A stretch of 64,000 bases of DNA from Paenibacillus sp. MSJ-34 (GCF_018918005.1 NZ_JAHLPR010000010.1:61031-125030), one strand, 5' to 3'; counted from the first letter of the stretch, positions 27,616 to 37,764 are shown. Numbers and translations are program-made. Notes: generated by a model not told the origin, from the sequence alone.

Positions 27616-28653
27616 ATGTCTAATCAGAAATTGTATAACGTTGCCGTTGTCGGGGCAACAGGTGCCGTAGGAGAACAAATACTAGGATTGCTAGAGAAGA
27701 GAAACTTCCCGATCAATGAACTGAAGTGCTTGTCGTCCGCCCGTTCGGCGGGCAAAAAGATCGTCTTTAAAGGCCGGGAGATTACGATAGAGGAAGCGAA
27801 GCCCGAAAGTTTCAAAGGGATCGATATCGCTTTGTTCAGCGCGGGCGGAGACGTCAGCAAAGCTTTGGCGCCGCATGCCGTCGAACATGGCGCCGTTTGT
27901 ATCGACAACACGAACGCTTACCGGATGGACCCGAATACGCCGCTTGTCGTTCCTGAAGTGAACCTTGAGGCTGCGGACGGACATCAAGGGATTATCGCGA
28001 ACCCGAACTGTTCGACGATTCAAATGGTAGCGGCGTTAAAGCCGCTTTACGACCGCTTTGGCATCTCGAAAATTATCGTTTCCACTTATCAGGCCGTTTC
28101 CGGCGCGGGCAGCAGCGCTATTGACGAAATGCTGCGCCAATCGAAAGAAGTGTTGGCGGGCAACGAAGTAGAACCGCAAATATTGCCGGTCGGTTCCTTG
28201 CCGGTCAAACATCAAATCGCCTTCAACGCGATTCCGCAAATCGATAAATTCCAAGACAACGGCTATACGTTGGAAGAGATGAAAATGGTGCGGGAAACGA
28301 AAAAAATTCTCGCCGACGAATCGATCGACGTTACGGCGACTTGCGTTCGGATTCCGGTCGTATACGGTCATTCGGAATCGGTATACGTCGAATTGAAGAA
28401 CGATTACGAATTGGAGGACGTCAGATCGTTGCTTGCGAACGCTCCCGGCATCACGGTAGTTGACGATCCGGCCAGCCAGCAATATCCGCTCGCTACCGAA
28501 GCGGCGGGCAAACCAGACGTATTCGTCGGCCGCCTGCGCCGCGATTTGGGCGAAGCGCGCGGATTAAACATGTGGATCGTATCCGACAACTTGCTCAAAG
28601 GCGCAGCTTGGAACGCAGTGCAAATTGCCGAATATATTGCTAATGGGAAATAA
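27616..28653 (+). CDS. asd: Aspartate-semialdehyde dehydrogenase
   Basis: NADPH-dependent reduction of aspartyl phosphate to aspartate semialdehyde, the branch point to lysine, threonine, methionine and dipicolinate. 345 residues with VAVVGATGAVGEQILGLL at the N-terminus, the catalytic Cys132 in NPNCSTIQM, and RIPVVYGHSESVYVEL near the C-terminus. ATG at 27616 follows GGGGAGAA. A long in-frame upstream extension into dpaB is rejected. Confidence 0.97.
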   Translation: MSNQKLYNVAVVGATGAVGEQILGLLEKRNFPINELKCLSSARSAGKKIVFKGREITIEEAKPESFKGIDIALFSAGGDVSKALAPHAVEHGAVCIDNTNAYRMDPNTPLVVPEVNLEAADGHQGIIANPNCSTIQMVAALKPLYDRFGISKIIVSTYQAVSGAGSSAIDEMLRQSKEVLAGNEVEPQILPVGSLPVKHQIAFNAIPQIDKFQDNGYTLEEMKMVRETKKILADESIDVTATCVRIPVVYGHSESVYVELKNDYELEDVRSLLANAPGITVVDDPASQQYPLATEAAGKPDVFVGRLRRDLGEARGLNMWIVSDNLLKGAAWNAVQIAEYIANGK

Positions 28654-28701
28654 TCGGTAAATCCTGAAATCGGTTTTGGCATAAACCTGGGGGGAAATGC
28701 A

Positions 28702-29952
28702 ATGCGCATCTTGGTTCAAAAGTTCGGAGGCACTTCCTTATCTACGCCCCAAGCCCGAGAGCATGTCGTTCAACATATTCGCCGCGAGCTTTCTAACGGG
28801 TACCAACTCGTCATCGTTGTCTCGGCCATGGGCAGAAAAGGAGATCCGTACGCGACCGATACATTGCTCGAGTGGATCGGTCAAAACGGCAACCGCCTGC
28901 CCGCTCGCGAGCAAGATTTATTGCTTTGCTGCGGTGAAGTCATTGCCGCAGCAACGCTATGCAGCATACTTAACGAGCAACTTATTCCGGCCGTTGTTCT
29001 CACGGGAGCGCAGGCCGGCTTCATTACGAACGACCAATACGGAGATGCGCGCATCGTGGAGGTTCGCCCGACTCGCGTATTGGAATATTTGCAAGAGAAC
29101 AAAATCGTTATCGTCACGGGATTTCAAGGCCAGACGGAGAACGGCGATATAACGACGCTCGGCCGCGGCGGAAGCGATACGTCCGCGACGGCGTTAGGAG
29201 CGGCGCTGCAGGCTGAAACGGTCGATATTTATACGGACGTCAACGGCATTTTGACGGCGGATCCGCGAATCGTCGAAGACGCCAAGCCGCTGTCCGTCGT
29301 CAGTTATGTCGAAATTTGCAATATGGCGCATCACGGCGCCAAAGTGATACATCCGCGCGCGGTGGAAATTGCGATGCAAGCCCAAATTCCGGTGCGGGTC
29401 CGTTCGACGTTTTCCGAAGACGAAGGGACGCTCGTCACCCGACTGGAGGGAGTGACGGATCGCAAATTCGGCATCGTCGATCGTTATGTGACTGGGATTG
29501 CGTATGTAAACAATGTGACGCAAATTACGGTTGACGCACATGAAGGCGCGGAAGATTTGCAGCTTCGCGTCTTTAAAGCGATGGCGCAGCACCAAATTAG
29601 CGTCGATTTTATTAATGTTACCCCTTCCGGGGCGGTTTATACCGTATTCGACAACGATGCGGAACGCGCGGTTACGATTTTGGAACGTTTGGGATACCGT
29701 CCGAAGGTATTGTTCGGTTGCGCGAAAGTTTCCGTCATCGGCGGCGGCATGAACGGAGTGCCAGGCATTATGGCGAGAATTGTCGAGGCCTTAACGGAAC
29801 GGGAAATACAAATTTTGCAATCGGCCGATTCGAATACGACGATTTGGGTTTTGGTCCGTCAGTATGATATGATCGAGGCGCTGCGCGCCCTTCACGCGAA
29901 ATTCGAGCTTCACAAGGAAGTGTACGACACGAACGCCGTCATACGCCAATAG
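28702..29952 (+). CDS. dapG: Aspartate kinase
   Basis: Phosphorylates aspartate in the first step of the pathway. 416 residues: the kinase domain has VQKFGGTSL, GFQGQTENGDITTLGRGGSDTSATAL and TDVNGILTADPRIV; a C-terminal pair of ACT domains (about 265-416) marks an amino-acid-regulated enzyme. By position between asd and dapA it corresponds to B. subtilis DapG, the meso-diaminopimelate-sensitive isozyme; effector specificity here is inferred from order only. ATG at 28702 after GGGGGGAA. Confidence 0.94.
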   Translation: MRILVQKFGGTSLSTPQAREHVVQHIRRELSNGYQLVIVVSAMGRKGDPYATDTLLEWIGQNGNRLPAREQDLLLCCGEVIAAATLCSILNEQLIPAVVLTGAQAGFITNDQYGDARIVEVRPTRVLEYLQENKIVIVTGFQGQTENGDITTLGRGGSDTSATALGAALQAETVDIYTDVNGILTADPRIVEDAKPLSVVSYVEICNMAHHGAKVIHPRAVEIAMQAQIPVRVRSTFSEDEGTLVTRLEGVTDRKFGIVDRYVTGIAYVNNVTQITVDAHEGAEDLQLRVFKAMAQHQISVDFINVTPSGAVYTVFDNDAERAVTILERLGYRPKVLFGCAKVSVIGGGMNGVPGIMARIVEALTEREIQILQSADSNTTIWVLVRQYDMIEALRALHAKFELHKEVYDTNAVIRQ

Positions 29953-29964
29953 GGGGGATTTTTA

Positions 29965-30840
29965 ATGGATTTCGGAAGAGTCATTACGGCAATGGTTACC
30001 CCGTTTGACGACCAATTGCAGATCGATTGGGAACGAACGGGCCAATTAATCGATTATTTGATCGAAGAACAATGCAGCGACAGTTTGGTCGTCTGCGGCA
30101 CAACCGGCGAATCGCCGACGCTTACCGACGAAGAGAAGCTGGCGATGTTCCGGTTTGCGGTCAATCATGTTAACGGCCGCTGCAAAGTCATTGCCGGTAC
30201 AGGCAGCAACAATACCGCGCATTCGATCCATTTGACGAAAGAGGCGGAGAAATTAGGAGTCGACGCCATTCTGGCAGTCGTGCCTTATTATAATAAACCG
30301 AATCAAGAAGGTTTATATCGGCATTTCAAAGCGATTGCGGAATCGACGACATTGCCGGTGATGCTCTACAACGTTCCCGGCAGAACCGTCGCCAATTTAG
30401 CCGCGCAAACGACATTGCGCCTGGCGGAAATCGACAATATCGTCGCCATTAAAGAATGTGCCTCCGCCGACCAGATGACGGAGATTTTATCGGCATGTCC
30501 GAATAACTTTACATTGTATTCCGGGGACGACTCGGCGACGCTGCAAACGCTCGCACTCGGCGGGCACGGCATCGTCAGCGTGGCCAGCCATGTGATCGGC
30601 CGCAAAATGAAAGCGATGGTTGAAGCATATGTCAACGGGGATGTACAACAAGCAAGCGTATTGCATCGGGAATGCTATCCCGTGTTCAAAGGATTGTTTG
30701 AATGCCCCCATCCGGTTCCGAATCCGGTGGCCGTCAAATACGCACTAGGGTTGCGCGGCATACCGGTTGGCGGGGTGAGGCTGCCGCTCGTCGAGCCGTC
30801 GGAATCCGAAGCGGCTTTTATTCGAAATTTGATGCAATAA
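29965..30840 (+). CDS. dapA: 4-hydroxy-tetrahydrodipicolinate synthase
   Basis: Condenses pyruvate with aspartate semialdehyde; the product leads to lysine and peptidoglycan or, through DpaAB, to spore dipicolinate. 291 residues of the DHDPS/NAL fold with CGTTGESPTL, the active-site Tyr135 in MLYNVPGRT and the Schiff-base Lys163 in AIKEC. ATG at 29965 is 12 nt after the dapG stop, behind AGGGGGGA. Ends the asd-dapG-dapA run at a strong terminator. Confidence 0.96.
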   Translation: MDFGRVITAMVTPFDDQLQIDWERTGQLIDYLIEEQCSDSLVVCGTTGESPTLTDEEKLAMFRFAVNHVNGRCKVIAGTGSNNTAHSIHLTKEAEKLGVDAILAVVPYYNKPNQEGLYRHFKAIAESTTLPVMLYNVPGRTVANLAAQTTLRLAEIDNIVAIKECASADQMTEILSACPNNFTLYSGDDSATLQTLALGGHGIVSVASHVIGRKMKAMVEAYVNGDVQQASVLHRECYPVFKGLFECPHPVPNPVAVKYALGLRGIPVGGVRLPLVEPSESEAAFIRNLMQ

Positions 30841-30864
30841 CGGATTCTTGTTTTTGCGTATACG

Positions 30865-30897
30865 ACCGGTGCTACTTGTAAGGCATCGGTTTTTTTG
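30865..30897 (+). terminator. Intrinsic terminator after dapA
   Basis: ACCGGTGC (30865-30872) pairs with GCATCGGT (30883-30890), 8 bp with one G-U, followed by seven T. Confidence 0.8.
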
Positions 30898-30929
30898 TTT
30901 CGGGCAACGATAAGTTTACGGAGGGCGAC

Positions 30930-30959
30930 TTGTGTTTTCGTAAATTAATCATGTATAAT
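30930..30959 (+). promoter_or_regulatory. Sigma-A promoter of rnjB
   Basis: TTGTGT (30930-30935), 18-nt spacer, consensus TATAAT (30954-30959). Leader of about 80 nt to the rnjB TTG. Confidence 0.65.
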
Positions 30960-31043
30960 GGGTTAAAGTGACTGGGTGCGGTATAATTTAGTAAAAAACA
31001 ATATAAGAGCGACGTCCATAATATTTAGGAGGGTTAGATCCAC

Positions 31044-32720
31044 TTGTCGAAGAAAAACAACAATGATAAATTGACGATTTTTGCTCTTGGCGGCGTCGGT
31101 GAAATCGGGAAAAACATGTACGTCATTCAATATGCAAACGATATTGTCGTGGTCGATTCCGGATTGAAATTTCCGGAAGAAGATATGCTTGGCATTGATA
31201 TCGTTATCCCTGATATTACGTATTTGACCGAGAATCGCGATAAAGTAAGAGGAATATTGTTAACGCACGGCCATGAGGACCATATCGGCGGATTGCCTTA
31301 TGTGCTGAAACATTTGAACGTACCGGTATACGGTACCAAATTAACGCTCGGACTAGTCGAGAGCAAATTAAGAGAAAACAACCTGCTTGGAGAAACGAAA
31401 CGCATACTGATCAACGCAGACTCTGAGGTTCAACTCGGAACGATTCGCGCAACTTTCTTCAAAACGAATCACAGCATACCGGATTCGGTAGGCATTTGTT
31501 TGGAAACGCCGGAAGGTGTCGTCGTACATACGGGCGACTTTAAGTTTGATCATACCCCAGTCAATGATCAATATGCGGATTTGCAGCGTATGGCGGAAAT
31601 CGGGAAGAAAGGGGTGCTCGCCCTTCTGTCGGACAGCACCAACGCGGAGCGTCCGGGATTTACGCCTTCCGAAAGCAGCGTAGGCGAGAATCTGGTAGAC
31701 ATTTTCCGCAGAGCCGAGCAAAGAGTCGTTGTCGCTACATTCGCGTCGAATATTCACCGGATTCAACAAGTGATCGACGCCGCGGAGGCAACAAGACGCA
31801 AACTGACGGTCATTGGACGCAGTATGGTCAATGTCGTTACCATCGCTTCGGAATTAGGTTATTTGCATATTCCGGACGGAATGCTGATCGAGCCGGAGGA
31901 AGTCAACAAAATGTCGGCCGACCGCGTCGTCATTCTATCGACGGGCAGCCAAGGCGAACCGATGTCCGCGTTAACGCGCATGGCTCGTTCGACGCATCGC
32001 AAAGTCGACATTTTGCCTGGCGATACCGTCATTATCGCGGCAACGCCGATTCCCGGAAATGAAAAGTATGTCGGCCGCACGGTGGACGAATTGTTCCGCC
32101 TCGGCGCCAATGTCATCTACGGCGGATCGATTACCGGCGTTCATGTGTCGGGTCACGGAAGCCAGGAAGAATTGAAATTGATGCTTAACTTGATGCGCCC
32201 GAAATATTTCATTCCGATTCACGGAGAATACCGGATGCTTCATCATCACGCTATGCTGGGCGAAGCCGTCGGGATCGACCGCGACAATATTTTTATGATC
32301 GATATCGGCGATATCGTTGAAATCCAAGGCGGCGCGGCTCGCAAATCCGGCAAAGTGCCTTCGGGCAATATTCTGATCGACGGACTTGGAGTAGGCGATG
32401 TAGGCAATATCGTGCTTCGCGACCGTAAATTATTGTCTCAAGACGGCATTCTGGTCGTTGTCGTCACACTCAGCAAGCAAGACGGCACGATCATGTCGGG
32501 GCCGGATATTATATCGCGCGGTTTCGTATACGTACGCGAGTCCGAAGGCTTGTTGGACGAAGCGAACCGGATCGTTACAAGCACGCTTCACAAATTGATG
32601 AGTGAAAACGTTAACGAATGGGCATCGCTCAAAACGAACGTGAAAGATGCCCTAGGCCGTTTCCTATACGAGCAAACGCGGCGCAGACCGATGATTCTTC
32701 CGATTATTATGGAAGTATAG
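31044..32720 (+). CDS. rnjB: Ribonuclease J
   Basis: Metallo-beta-lactamase/beta-CASP ribonuclease with endo- and 5'-3' exonuclease activity in its family. 558 residues: LTHGHEDHIGG gives the metal ligands His75, His77, Asp79 and His80; HTGDFKFDHTP, SDSTNAERPGFTPSE and HVSGHGSQEEL follow, then the C-terminal domain. TTG start at 31044 with GGAGGG 10 nt upstream. The position after dapA matches rnjB (RNase J2) of B. subtilis; J1 and J2 cannot be separated by eye, so the symbol rests on synteny. Confidence 0.93.
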   Translation: MSKKNNNDKLTIFALGGVGEIGKNMYVIQYANDIVVVDSGLKFPEEDMLGIDIVIPDITYLTENRDKVRGILLTHGHEDHIGGLPYVLKHLNVPVYGTKLTLGLVESKLRENNLLGETKRILINADSEVQLGTIRATFFKTNHSIPDSVGICLETPEGVVVHTGDFKFDHTPVNDQYADLQRMAEIGKKGVLALLSDSTNAERPGFTPSESSVGENLVDIFRRAEQRVVVATFASNIHRIQQVIDAAEATRRKLTVIGRSMVNVVTIASELGYLHIPDGMLIEPEEVNKMSADRVVILSTGSQGEPMSALTRMARSTHRKVDILPGDTVIIAATPIPGNEKYVGRTVDELFRLGANVIYGGSITGVHVSGHGSQEELKLMLNLMRPKYFIPIHGEYRMLHHHAMLGEAVGIDRDNIFMIDIGDIVEIQGGAARKSGKVPSGNILIDGLGVGDVGNIVLRDRKLLSQDGILVVVVTLSKQDGTIMSGPDIISRGFVYVRESEGLLDEANRIVTSTLHKLMSENVNEWASLKTNVKDALGRFLYEQTRRRPMILPIIMEV

Positions 32721-32733
32721 ATGAAGCCGCATA

Positions 32734-32778
32734 AGCTGTCCTTAAGGTCCGATAACGGGCCGGGGACGGCTTTTTTTT
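32734..32778 (+). terminator. Intrinsic terminator after rnjB
   Basis: AGCTGTCC (32734-32741) with GGACGGCT (32764-32771), plus an inner GGTCCG/CGGGCC stem closed by ATAA, and eight T. Confidence 0.88.
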
Positions 32779-32808
32779 CGTATAAAAACGGCTGACTAAT
32801 CCATACTA
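32779..32808 (+). promoter_or_regulatory. Candidate sigma-G-like promoter of tepA
   Basis: CATACTA at 32802-32808 is identical to the forespore sigma-G -10 consensus; CGTATA (32779-32784), 17 nt upstream, matches four of six bases of TGAATA. No sigma-A promoter is apparent in the 70-nt gap, and the -35 touches the tail of the rnjB terminator. Confidence 0.5.
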
Positions 32809-32847
32809 TGACGGAGTTGAAAGTATACGAAAAGCGGAGGAATCGAC

Positions 32848-33612
32848 ATGCCATTTCCATATCAAGCGGAAGATTTTTTGCTGTACAATCAGGCGGAACA
32901 GCCGGCGCCGGGCGAAGGCGGGGACAAAAAAGCGCCTCCCGCGGTTCAAACGGTGCAAGAGCTTGGACAAACGACGGTTCCGGTTAGCGAGACGAACATC
33001 TTCTGCATGTCTATCATCGGGCAAATAGAAGGCCATCTGGTTTTGCCGCCGCAAAATAAAACGACGAAATACGAACATGTCATTCCACAGCTTGTAGCCG
33101 CGGAACAAAATAAAGCGATCGAAGGCATCTTGATCGTATTGAATACGGTCGGCGGCGATGTCGAGGCGGGACTTGCGATCGCGGAAATGATATCGTCGCT
33201 CTCCAAACCGACCGCAACCGTCGTGCTGGGAGGCGGACATAGCATAGGCGTACCGATCGCGGTATCGTCCGATTATTCTTTGATCGCCGAAACGGCTACA
33301 ATGACGATTCATCCGATTCGGCTAACCGGACTTGTCATCGGCGTGCCGCAAACGTTCGAATATTTGGATAAAATGCAGGAGCGAGTCGTCAGATTCGTCA
33401 CATCGCATTCGAATATAAGCGAGGAGAAATTCAAAGAGCTGATGTTCAAGACCGGAGAGCTGACGCGCGATATCGGAACGTCCGTCGTCGGGCCTGACGC
33501 CGTCAAATACGGCTTGATCGATGCGATCGGCGGCATCGGCGACGCCTTGCGCGTATTGAATCAAATGATCGACCGCAAACGGAGCGGGCAGCCGGCGGGA
33601 CTCACGCAATAA
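32848..33612 (+). CDS. tepA: ClpP-like serine protease TepA
   Basis: 254-residue member of the S14 ClpP/crotonase-like group. ClpP-type catalytic residues appear as Ser132 in GGGHSIG and His155 in MTIHPIR; a Pro-, Lys- and Gly-rich N-terminal tail of about 45 residues precedes the domain. B. subtilis TepA/YmfB was first named a translocation-enhancing protein and has since been linked to spore protein degradation in germination. It lacks the features of housekeeping ClpP and sits between rnjB and spoIIIE as in B. subtilis. ATG at 32848 after AGCGGAGG. Confidence 0.88.
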   Translation: MPFPYQAEDFLLYNQAEQPAPGEGGDKKAPPAVQTVQELGQTTVPVSETNIFCMSIIGQIEGHLVLPPQNKTTKYEHVIPQLVAAEQNKAIEGILIVLNTVGGDVEAGLAIAEMISSLSKPTATVVLGGGHSIGVPIAVSSDYSLIAETATMTIHPIRLTGLVIGVPQTFEYLDKMQERVVRFVTSHSNISEEKFKELMFKTGELTRDIGTSVVGPDAVKYGLIDAIGGIGDALRVLNQMIDRKRSGQPAGLTQ

Positions 33613-33636
33613 CGAAACGAAAATCGAGGTGCTTTC

Positions 33637-33873
33637 ATGACATTATATACGACGATGCCGCTGGAAGTAGTGCTTGACGGCATCAACCAGGAACGGGAAG
33701 CGGATCTTGAAGTCGAGATTAACGGAATATTGATGCAGGTGGCGCCGGTTGACGCTTCGTCCGCGCGGATCGTTCGCCTGTTGCGCTGTTCGTTGAACGA
33801 TTATTTGGATCCGGCTTACGCGCCGGGCCAAATCATCCATTATAAGCCTGCGCTCATGACAGAACGAAAATAA
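33637..33873 (+). CDS. YlzJ-like small protein
   Basis: 78 residues, starting TLYTTMPLEVVLDGI and with PAYAPGQIIHYKP near the end, the YlzJ-like pattern. It lies 24 nt after tepA and before spoIIIE, the same place as ylzJ in B. subtilis. Function unknown. ATG at 33637 with GAGGTG upstream. Confidence 0.82.
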   Translation: MTLYTTMPLEVVLDGINQEREADLEVEINGILMQVAPVDASSARIVRLLRCSLNDYLDPAYAPGQIIHYKPALMTERK

Positions 33874-33947
33874 CCGCTCATGCTTAACGAATTCCGGGCG
33901 GCGGCGCGCATCGGGAACTACGGATAGGAACATCCCCGGTTCTGTGT

Positions 33948-33953
33948 TATAAT
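33948..33953 (+). promoter_or_regulatory. Extended -10 promoter of spoIIIE
   Basis: TATAAT preceded by TGT gives a TGnTATAAT extended -10. The -35 region (TAGGAA at 33925-33930) is poor, as often with extended -10 promoters. It lies 22 nt before the TTG start, so the leader is very short. Confidence 0.6.
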
Positions 33954-33974
33954 AGAGCATTGGGGGGTGATCGT

Positions 33975-36599
33975 TTGGCGCGGAAAAAAAGAAGAAAGTC
34001 CTCTTTCAGCACCAGTCTGAAGTACGAAATATACGGGATCATATGGATCACCTTATCCGTCATTGCGATGTCGGGCGAGGCGACGGTCGGTCGTTCGCTC
34101 TCCAAATTGTTCGGAGCGCTGCTCGGGAAGTTTTATTTCGTCATTCCGCTGATCGGCATTTACGTCGGCTTGTACGTCATGATCAAACGAAAATGGCCGA
34201 AAGGATGGTCTGCCCGCAAATCCGGCTTGGTCATCATCGTTGTCGCTTTGACGCTAATGAGCACCATCTGGACGATCGATCAAAAATTGATGCCAACGGT
34301 TGAAGTAACGGCGGGTAGAATTGTGCAGCAAATACATAACGATATTAAATTGGAATTATTTACGAATGCTTCACCCGAAAATTATTCAATCACGCAGAAG
34401 CAAATTAGCGGAGGCTACACGGGAGCGGTAGTGTATTCCGTTTTATACTTTTTATTCGGCGCGGCCATCTCCAAATTGGTCATGATCGTATTGCTGGGCA
34501 TCGGCTTTATGTTGACGACGAATTTGTCTTATGTAGAGCTGCTGCGCTTCGTGCGAAGCCGTATAGCCCGCTTCCGCGATCTGCTGCGGAAGAAACTGAA
34601 CGCGAGCGAACAAATGAAACGTTCCGGACGCGCGGCCGGCAGCGCCGCGATCGATAAAGCGCCGCTCATTCCGCTCGATGAAGACGACGAAGAGACGGGC
34701 GATTTGGAAGACGAGACGGAAGCGGCTGCGCCGAAACGCCGCAAGGTGCCGGTGTTCTTCCAATTGTTCGGCGCCAAAGACGAGCGGGCGAAAAAGGACG
34801 CAAGCCCCGCGAACGAGGACGAAGACGATTACGGACAAGATGTGCTGGTTGGTTCGCGGGATTATGCGGCCCGTTTGGACGAGCCTGAAGAGGAAGCCGA
34901 TTCGACGCTGATCATTCGCGACTTTCAGCAGATCCAATCGGCCGAACAAAGCGGCGAAGAGGCCGAAGAAGAGTTGTTGCATGCAACCCGAGACGCGTCC
35001 GCGCTTGACGCGGTAAGTTACCAGGAGGAGGAGGCCGGCAATGAGACGGAATCTCCTCCGTTTGAGGCCGATGCGGAGAACGCCAATTTAGACGGCGAAG
35101 CCGTTCCTTTCGGCGCGGAAGAAGACGGGCATGAGACGCAAGGGACGGATGCGCCGCAGGCCGCACCGCCGTCCAAGCCATACCAACTCCCTTCGTTCCG
35201 CTTGTTATCGAAGCCGCAAGGAAGCGGGAAAGCGGGGGAAGGCCCCGATTTCATGCAAACGGCACGCAAGCTGGAAGCGACGCTGGAAAGCTTCGGCGTC
35301 CGCGCCAAAGTGCTTGAAGTCGTACGCGGCCCGGCGGTGACCCGATACGAAATTCAGCCGGATATCGGCGTGAAGGTAAGCCGGATCGTCAGTTTGACCG
35401 ACGATATCGCGCTCGCGCTTGCGGCGAAAGATATTCGCATGGAGGCGCCGATTCCGGGCAAATCGGCTATCGGCATCGAAGTGCCGAATACCGAAGTGTC
35501 GATCGTCACGATGCGGGAAGTGATGGAGACGCCGACGTTCCAAGAGTCGACCTCCAAGCTGTCCATCGCTTTCGGGCGCGATATTTCGGGACAGACGATC
35601 GTAGGCAATTTGGCCCGGATGCCTCACTTGCTCGTAGCCGGCGCGACGGGATCCGGCAAATCGGTCTGCATCAACGGGATCATTACAAGCATTCTGTACA
35701 AAGCCAAACCCGATGAGGTCAAGTTTCTGATGATCGACCCGAAGATGGTCGAGCTTAACGTATACAACGGCATACCGCATCTGTTGGCGCCTGTCGTGAC
35801 CGATCCGCGGCGAGCTTCGCTAGCCTTGAAAAAAATTGTCGTGGAGATGGAAAAACGGTACGAACTGTTCTCGAAATCGGGCACAAGAAATATTGAAGGA
35901 TACAACAAGCTGATGGCAGACAATCCGGCAGCCGTATTGCCGTTTATCGTCGTCATTGTGGACGAGCTTGCCGACTTGATGATGGTTGCGGCGAACGATG
36001 TCGAGGATGCGATTACCCGGCTTGCGCAAATGGCACGTGCGGCGGGCATTCATTTGATTATCGCAACGCAGCGCCCTTCCGTCGATGTCATTACGGGAGT
36101 GATCAAAGCCAACATTCCTTCCCGGATCGCGTTCGGCGTTTCTTCGCAGGTCGATTCCCGCACCATTCTCGACATGGGCGGCGCGGAGAAGCTGCTCGGG
36201 CGCGGGGATATGCTCTTCTTGCCGATGGGCTCTTCCAAGCCGATCCGCGTTCAAGGAGCGTTCCTGTCCGATCAGGAAGTCGAATCGGTCGTTCATTTCG
36301 TACGCGAACAAGAGCAAGCCGAATACAATGAGGATTTGGTTCCGGAAATCGACGACAGCGCGCAACAATCGGAAGAAGCGGTGGACGAGCTGTTCGATCA
36401 GGCGGTGCAAATCGTACTAGAAGCGAAGCAAGCCTCCGTCTCCCTGTTGCAGCGGCGCATGCGCATCGGGTATACGCGCGCGGCGCGCCTCATCGATTCG
36501 ATGGAAGCGCGCGGCGTCGTCGGTCCTTATGAAGGCAGCAAGCCGCGCGAAGTGTTGATTACGCCGGATCAATTCCAGCAAAGCCGCGTCGGTTCCTAA
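33975..36599 (+). CDS. spoIIIE: DNA translocase SpoIIIE/FtsK
   Basis: Septal ATPase that pumps chromosome into the forespore and clears DNA from division septa. 874 residues: four or so membrane helices (about 20-190), a long acidic linker (about 225-410, rich in Glu, Asp and Ala), then the motor with [15 protein letters not shown] (Walker A about 556-563) and [16 protein letters not shown] (Walker B), and a winged-helix gamma domain (about 800-870) that reads polar DNA sequences. TTG at 33975, 5 nt after GGGGGGTGA, is preferred to the TTG at 33960. The linker makes it longer than B. subtilis SpoIIIE. Confidence 0.95.
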   Translation: MARKKRRKSSFSTSLKYEIYGIIWITLSVIAMSGEATVGRSLSKLFGALLGKFYFVIPLIGIYVGLYVMIKRKWPKGWSARKSGLVIIVVALTLMSTIWTIDQKLMPTVEVTAGRIVQQIHNDIKLELFTNASPENYSITQKQISGGYTGAVVYSVLYFLFGAAISKLVMIVLLGIGFMLTTNLSYVELLRFVRSRIARFRDLLRKKLNASEQMKRSGRAAGSAAIDKAPLIPLDEDDEETGDLEDETEAAAPKRRKVPVFFQLFGAKDERAKKDASPANEDEDDYGQDVLVGSRDYAARLDEPEEEADSTLIIRDFQQIQSAEQSGEEAEEELLHATRDASALDAVSYQEEEAGNETESPPFEADAENANLDGEAVPFGAEEDGHETQGTDAPQAAPPSKPYQLPSFRLLSKPQGSGKAGEGPDFMQTARKLEATLESFGVRAKVLEVVRGPAVTRYEIQPDIGVKVSRIVSLTDDIALALAAKDIRMEAPIPGKSAIGIEVPNTEVSIVTMREVMETPTFQESTSKLSIAFGRDISGQTIVGNLARMPHLLVAGATGSGKSVCINGIITSILYKAKPDEVKFLMIDPKMVELNVYNGIPHLLAPVVTDPRRASLALKKIVVEMEKRYELFSKSGTRNIEGYNKLMADNPAAVLPFIVVIVDELADLMMVAANDVEDAITRLAQMARAAGIHLIIATQRPSVDVITGVIKANIPSRIAFGVSSQVDSRTILDMGGAEKLLGRGDMLFLPMGSSKPIRVQGAFLSDQEVESVVHFVREQEQAEYNEDLVPEIDDSAQQSEEAVDELFDQAVQIVLEAKQASVSLLQRRMRIGYTRAARLIDSMEARGVVGPYEGSKPREVLITPDQFQQSRVGS

Positions 36600-36603
36600 T
36601 GAG

Positions 36604-36651
36604 AATAAGGGTTTTTCCCGCAGTTACATGCCGGGAGGAACCCTTATTTTT
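36604..36651 (+). terminator. Intrinsic terminator after spoIIIE
   Basis: AATAAGGGTT (36604-36613) with AACCCTTATT (36639-36648), an inner TCCCG/CGGGA stem, and a T-run. Confidence 0.88.
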
Positions 36652-36680
36652 CTTGAACCGGAAACTTTCATGATCCCTTT

Positions 36681-36711
36681 CGCATAATTACATCCTTCTC
36701 ATCCCATAATA
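36681..36711 (+). promoter_or_regulatory. Candidate sigma-G-like promoter of sleB
   Basis: CATAATA (36705-36711) fits the sigma-G -10 pattern CATnnTA, with CGCATA (36681-36686), 18 nt upstream, matching four of six -35 bases. SleB is forespore-expressed in B. subtilis, which supports the reading; the -35 is weak. Confidence 0.4.
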
Positions 36712-36759
36712 AGCTTACCATTGCTGCAAAACTAACAGAAGAAAGGTAGAGCGAAGGCG

Positions 36760-37560
36760 ATGAGAAAAACAGTCATCAACAAGCGTTTAATATGGATTAC
36801 GTTAAGTATCGTACTCGTTTTGTTCGGTACATACCATTTGAAAACGTCGATGTCCAGCAAACAGACATTTGGGGACGCGGTGCTGACGGTCGGATTTTCG
36901 GGCAAAGACGTATATGAGCTGCAGGGCAGATTGAAATTTCTCGGCTTCTATCACGGCAAAGTGGATGGATATTTTGGAGAAAAGACGTTAGGCTCGGTCA
37001 AATGGTTTCAGTCCGAGTTCGGATTGAAGGTGGACGGTTTTGTGGGCGGGAAAACGAAATTGAAACTTTGGGAAGCTACAAAGCATTGGAGGCCTACCGC
37101 CGAGGAAACCGGCCAAGCGCCGGCGGAAGAGGCCGCTCCGAGCCCGGGAGCCGGCGTGGAACCGGATACGTCGGAAGAATGGACGTCGAACAACAATCGC
37201 GGATATTCCGAGAACGATCTGAAACTGATGGCTAACGCCGTTTACGGCGAATCGCGCGGCGAGCCGTTCGAAGGACAAGTGGCGGTGGCCGCCGTCATCT
37301 TGAACCGCGTGAAATCTCCGAGTTTTCCGAATTCGGTTTCCGGCGTCATTTTCCAGCCGGGCGCATTTACCGCCGTAGACGACGGCCAAATCTGGCTGAC
37401 GCCAAATGAAAATGCGCGCAAAGCGGTGGAACAAGCGATCAACGGTTGGGATCCGACCGGCGGATGCTTATATTATTTCAATCCGGTGACGGCGACGTCC
37501 AAATGGATATGGTCTAGACCGCAGGTGAAAACGATCGGCAAACATATCTTCTGCATGTAA
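36760..37560 (+). CDS. sleB: Spore cortex-lytic enzyme, SleB-type cell wall hydrolase
   Basis: 266 residues: an N-terminal hydrophobic segment (about 9-25) acting as signal or anchor, a peptidoglycan-binding repeat domain (about 50-110: VYELQGRLKFLGFYHGKVDG), a Pro/Ala/Glu-rich linker, and a C-terminal Hydrolase_2 domain (about 150-266) with the catalytic Glu164 in VYGESRGEPFEGQ and GCLYYFNPVTATSKWIW. In its family it cuts muramic-lactam cortex during germination. It stands alone, without a ypeB partner visible, so it could also be a CwlJ/SleB paralogue. Confidence 0.85.
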   Translation: MRKTVINKRLIWITLSIVLVLFGTYHLKTSMSSKQTFGDAVLTVGFSGKDVYELQGRLKFLGFYHGKVDGYFGEKTLGSVKWFQSEFGLKVDGFVGGKTKLKLWEATKHWRPTAEETGQAPAEEAAPSPGAGVEPDTSEEWTSNNNRGYSENDLKLMANAVYGESRGEPFEGQVAVAAVILNRVKSPSFPNSVSGVIFQPGAFTAVDDGQIWLTPNENARKAVEQAINGWDPTGGCLYYFNPVTATSKWIWSRPQVKTIGKHIFCM

Positions 37561-37613
37561 TGCGCGCGTAATGACCGGCGTCTTTCGCTTGCATGAACGA
37601 ATACCGTCGTATA

Positions 37614-37649
37614 AAGAAGTAACCTTGGAATGTCCCGAGGTTGCTTCTT
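37614..37649 (+). terminator. Terminator-like hairpin after sleB
   Basis: 12-bp stem AAGAAGTAACCT (37614-37625) with AGGTTGCTTCTT (37638-37649), one G-U pair. Only a broken T tract follows, so efficiency is uncertain. Confidence 0.55.
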
Positions 37650-37764
37650 CACTTTGGATTGGTATAGAATGGGTAAGAATCGAATAAATTGACTTCACAC
37701 GGGGGAAAATCGGGCAATACGGCCGGCCTCCGAATAAACGATGCGAACGGAAGGAGATTTGTTA

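Noticed and set aside
28654..28701. Lysine riboswitch ahead of dapG
   Set aside because: The 48-nt gap is far too short for the roughly 170-nt L-box and has no matching motif.
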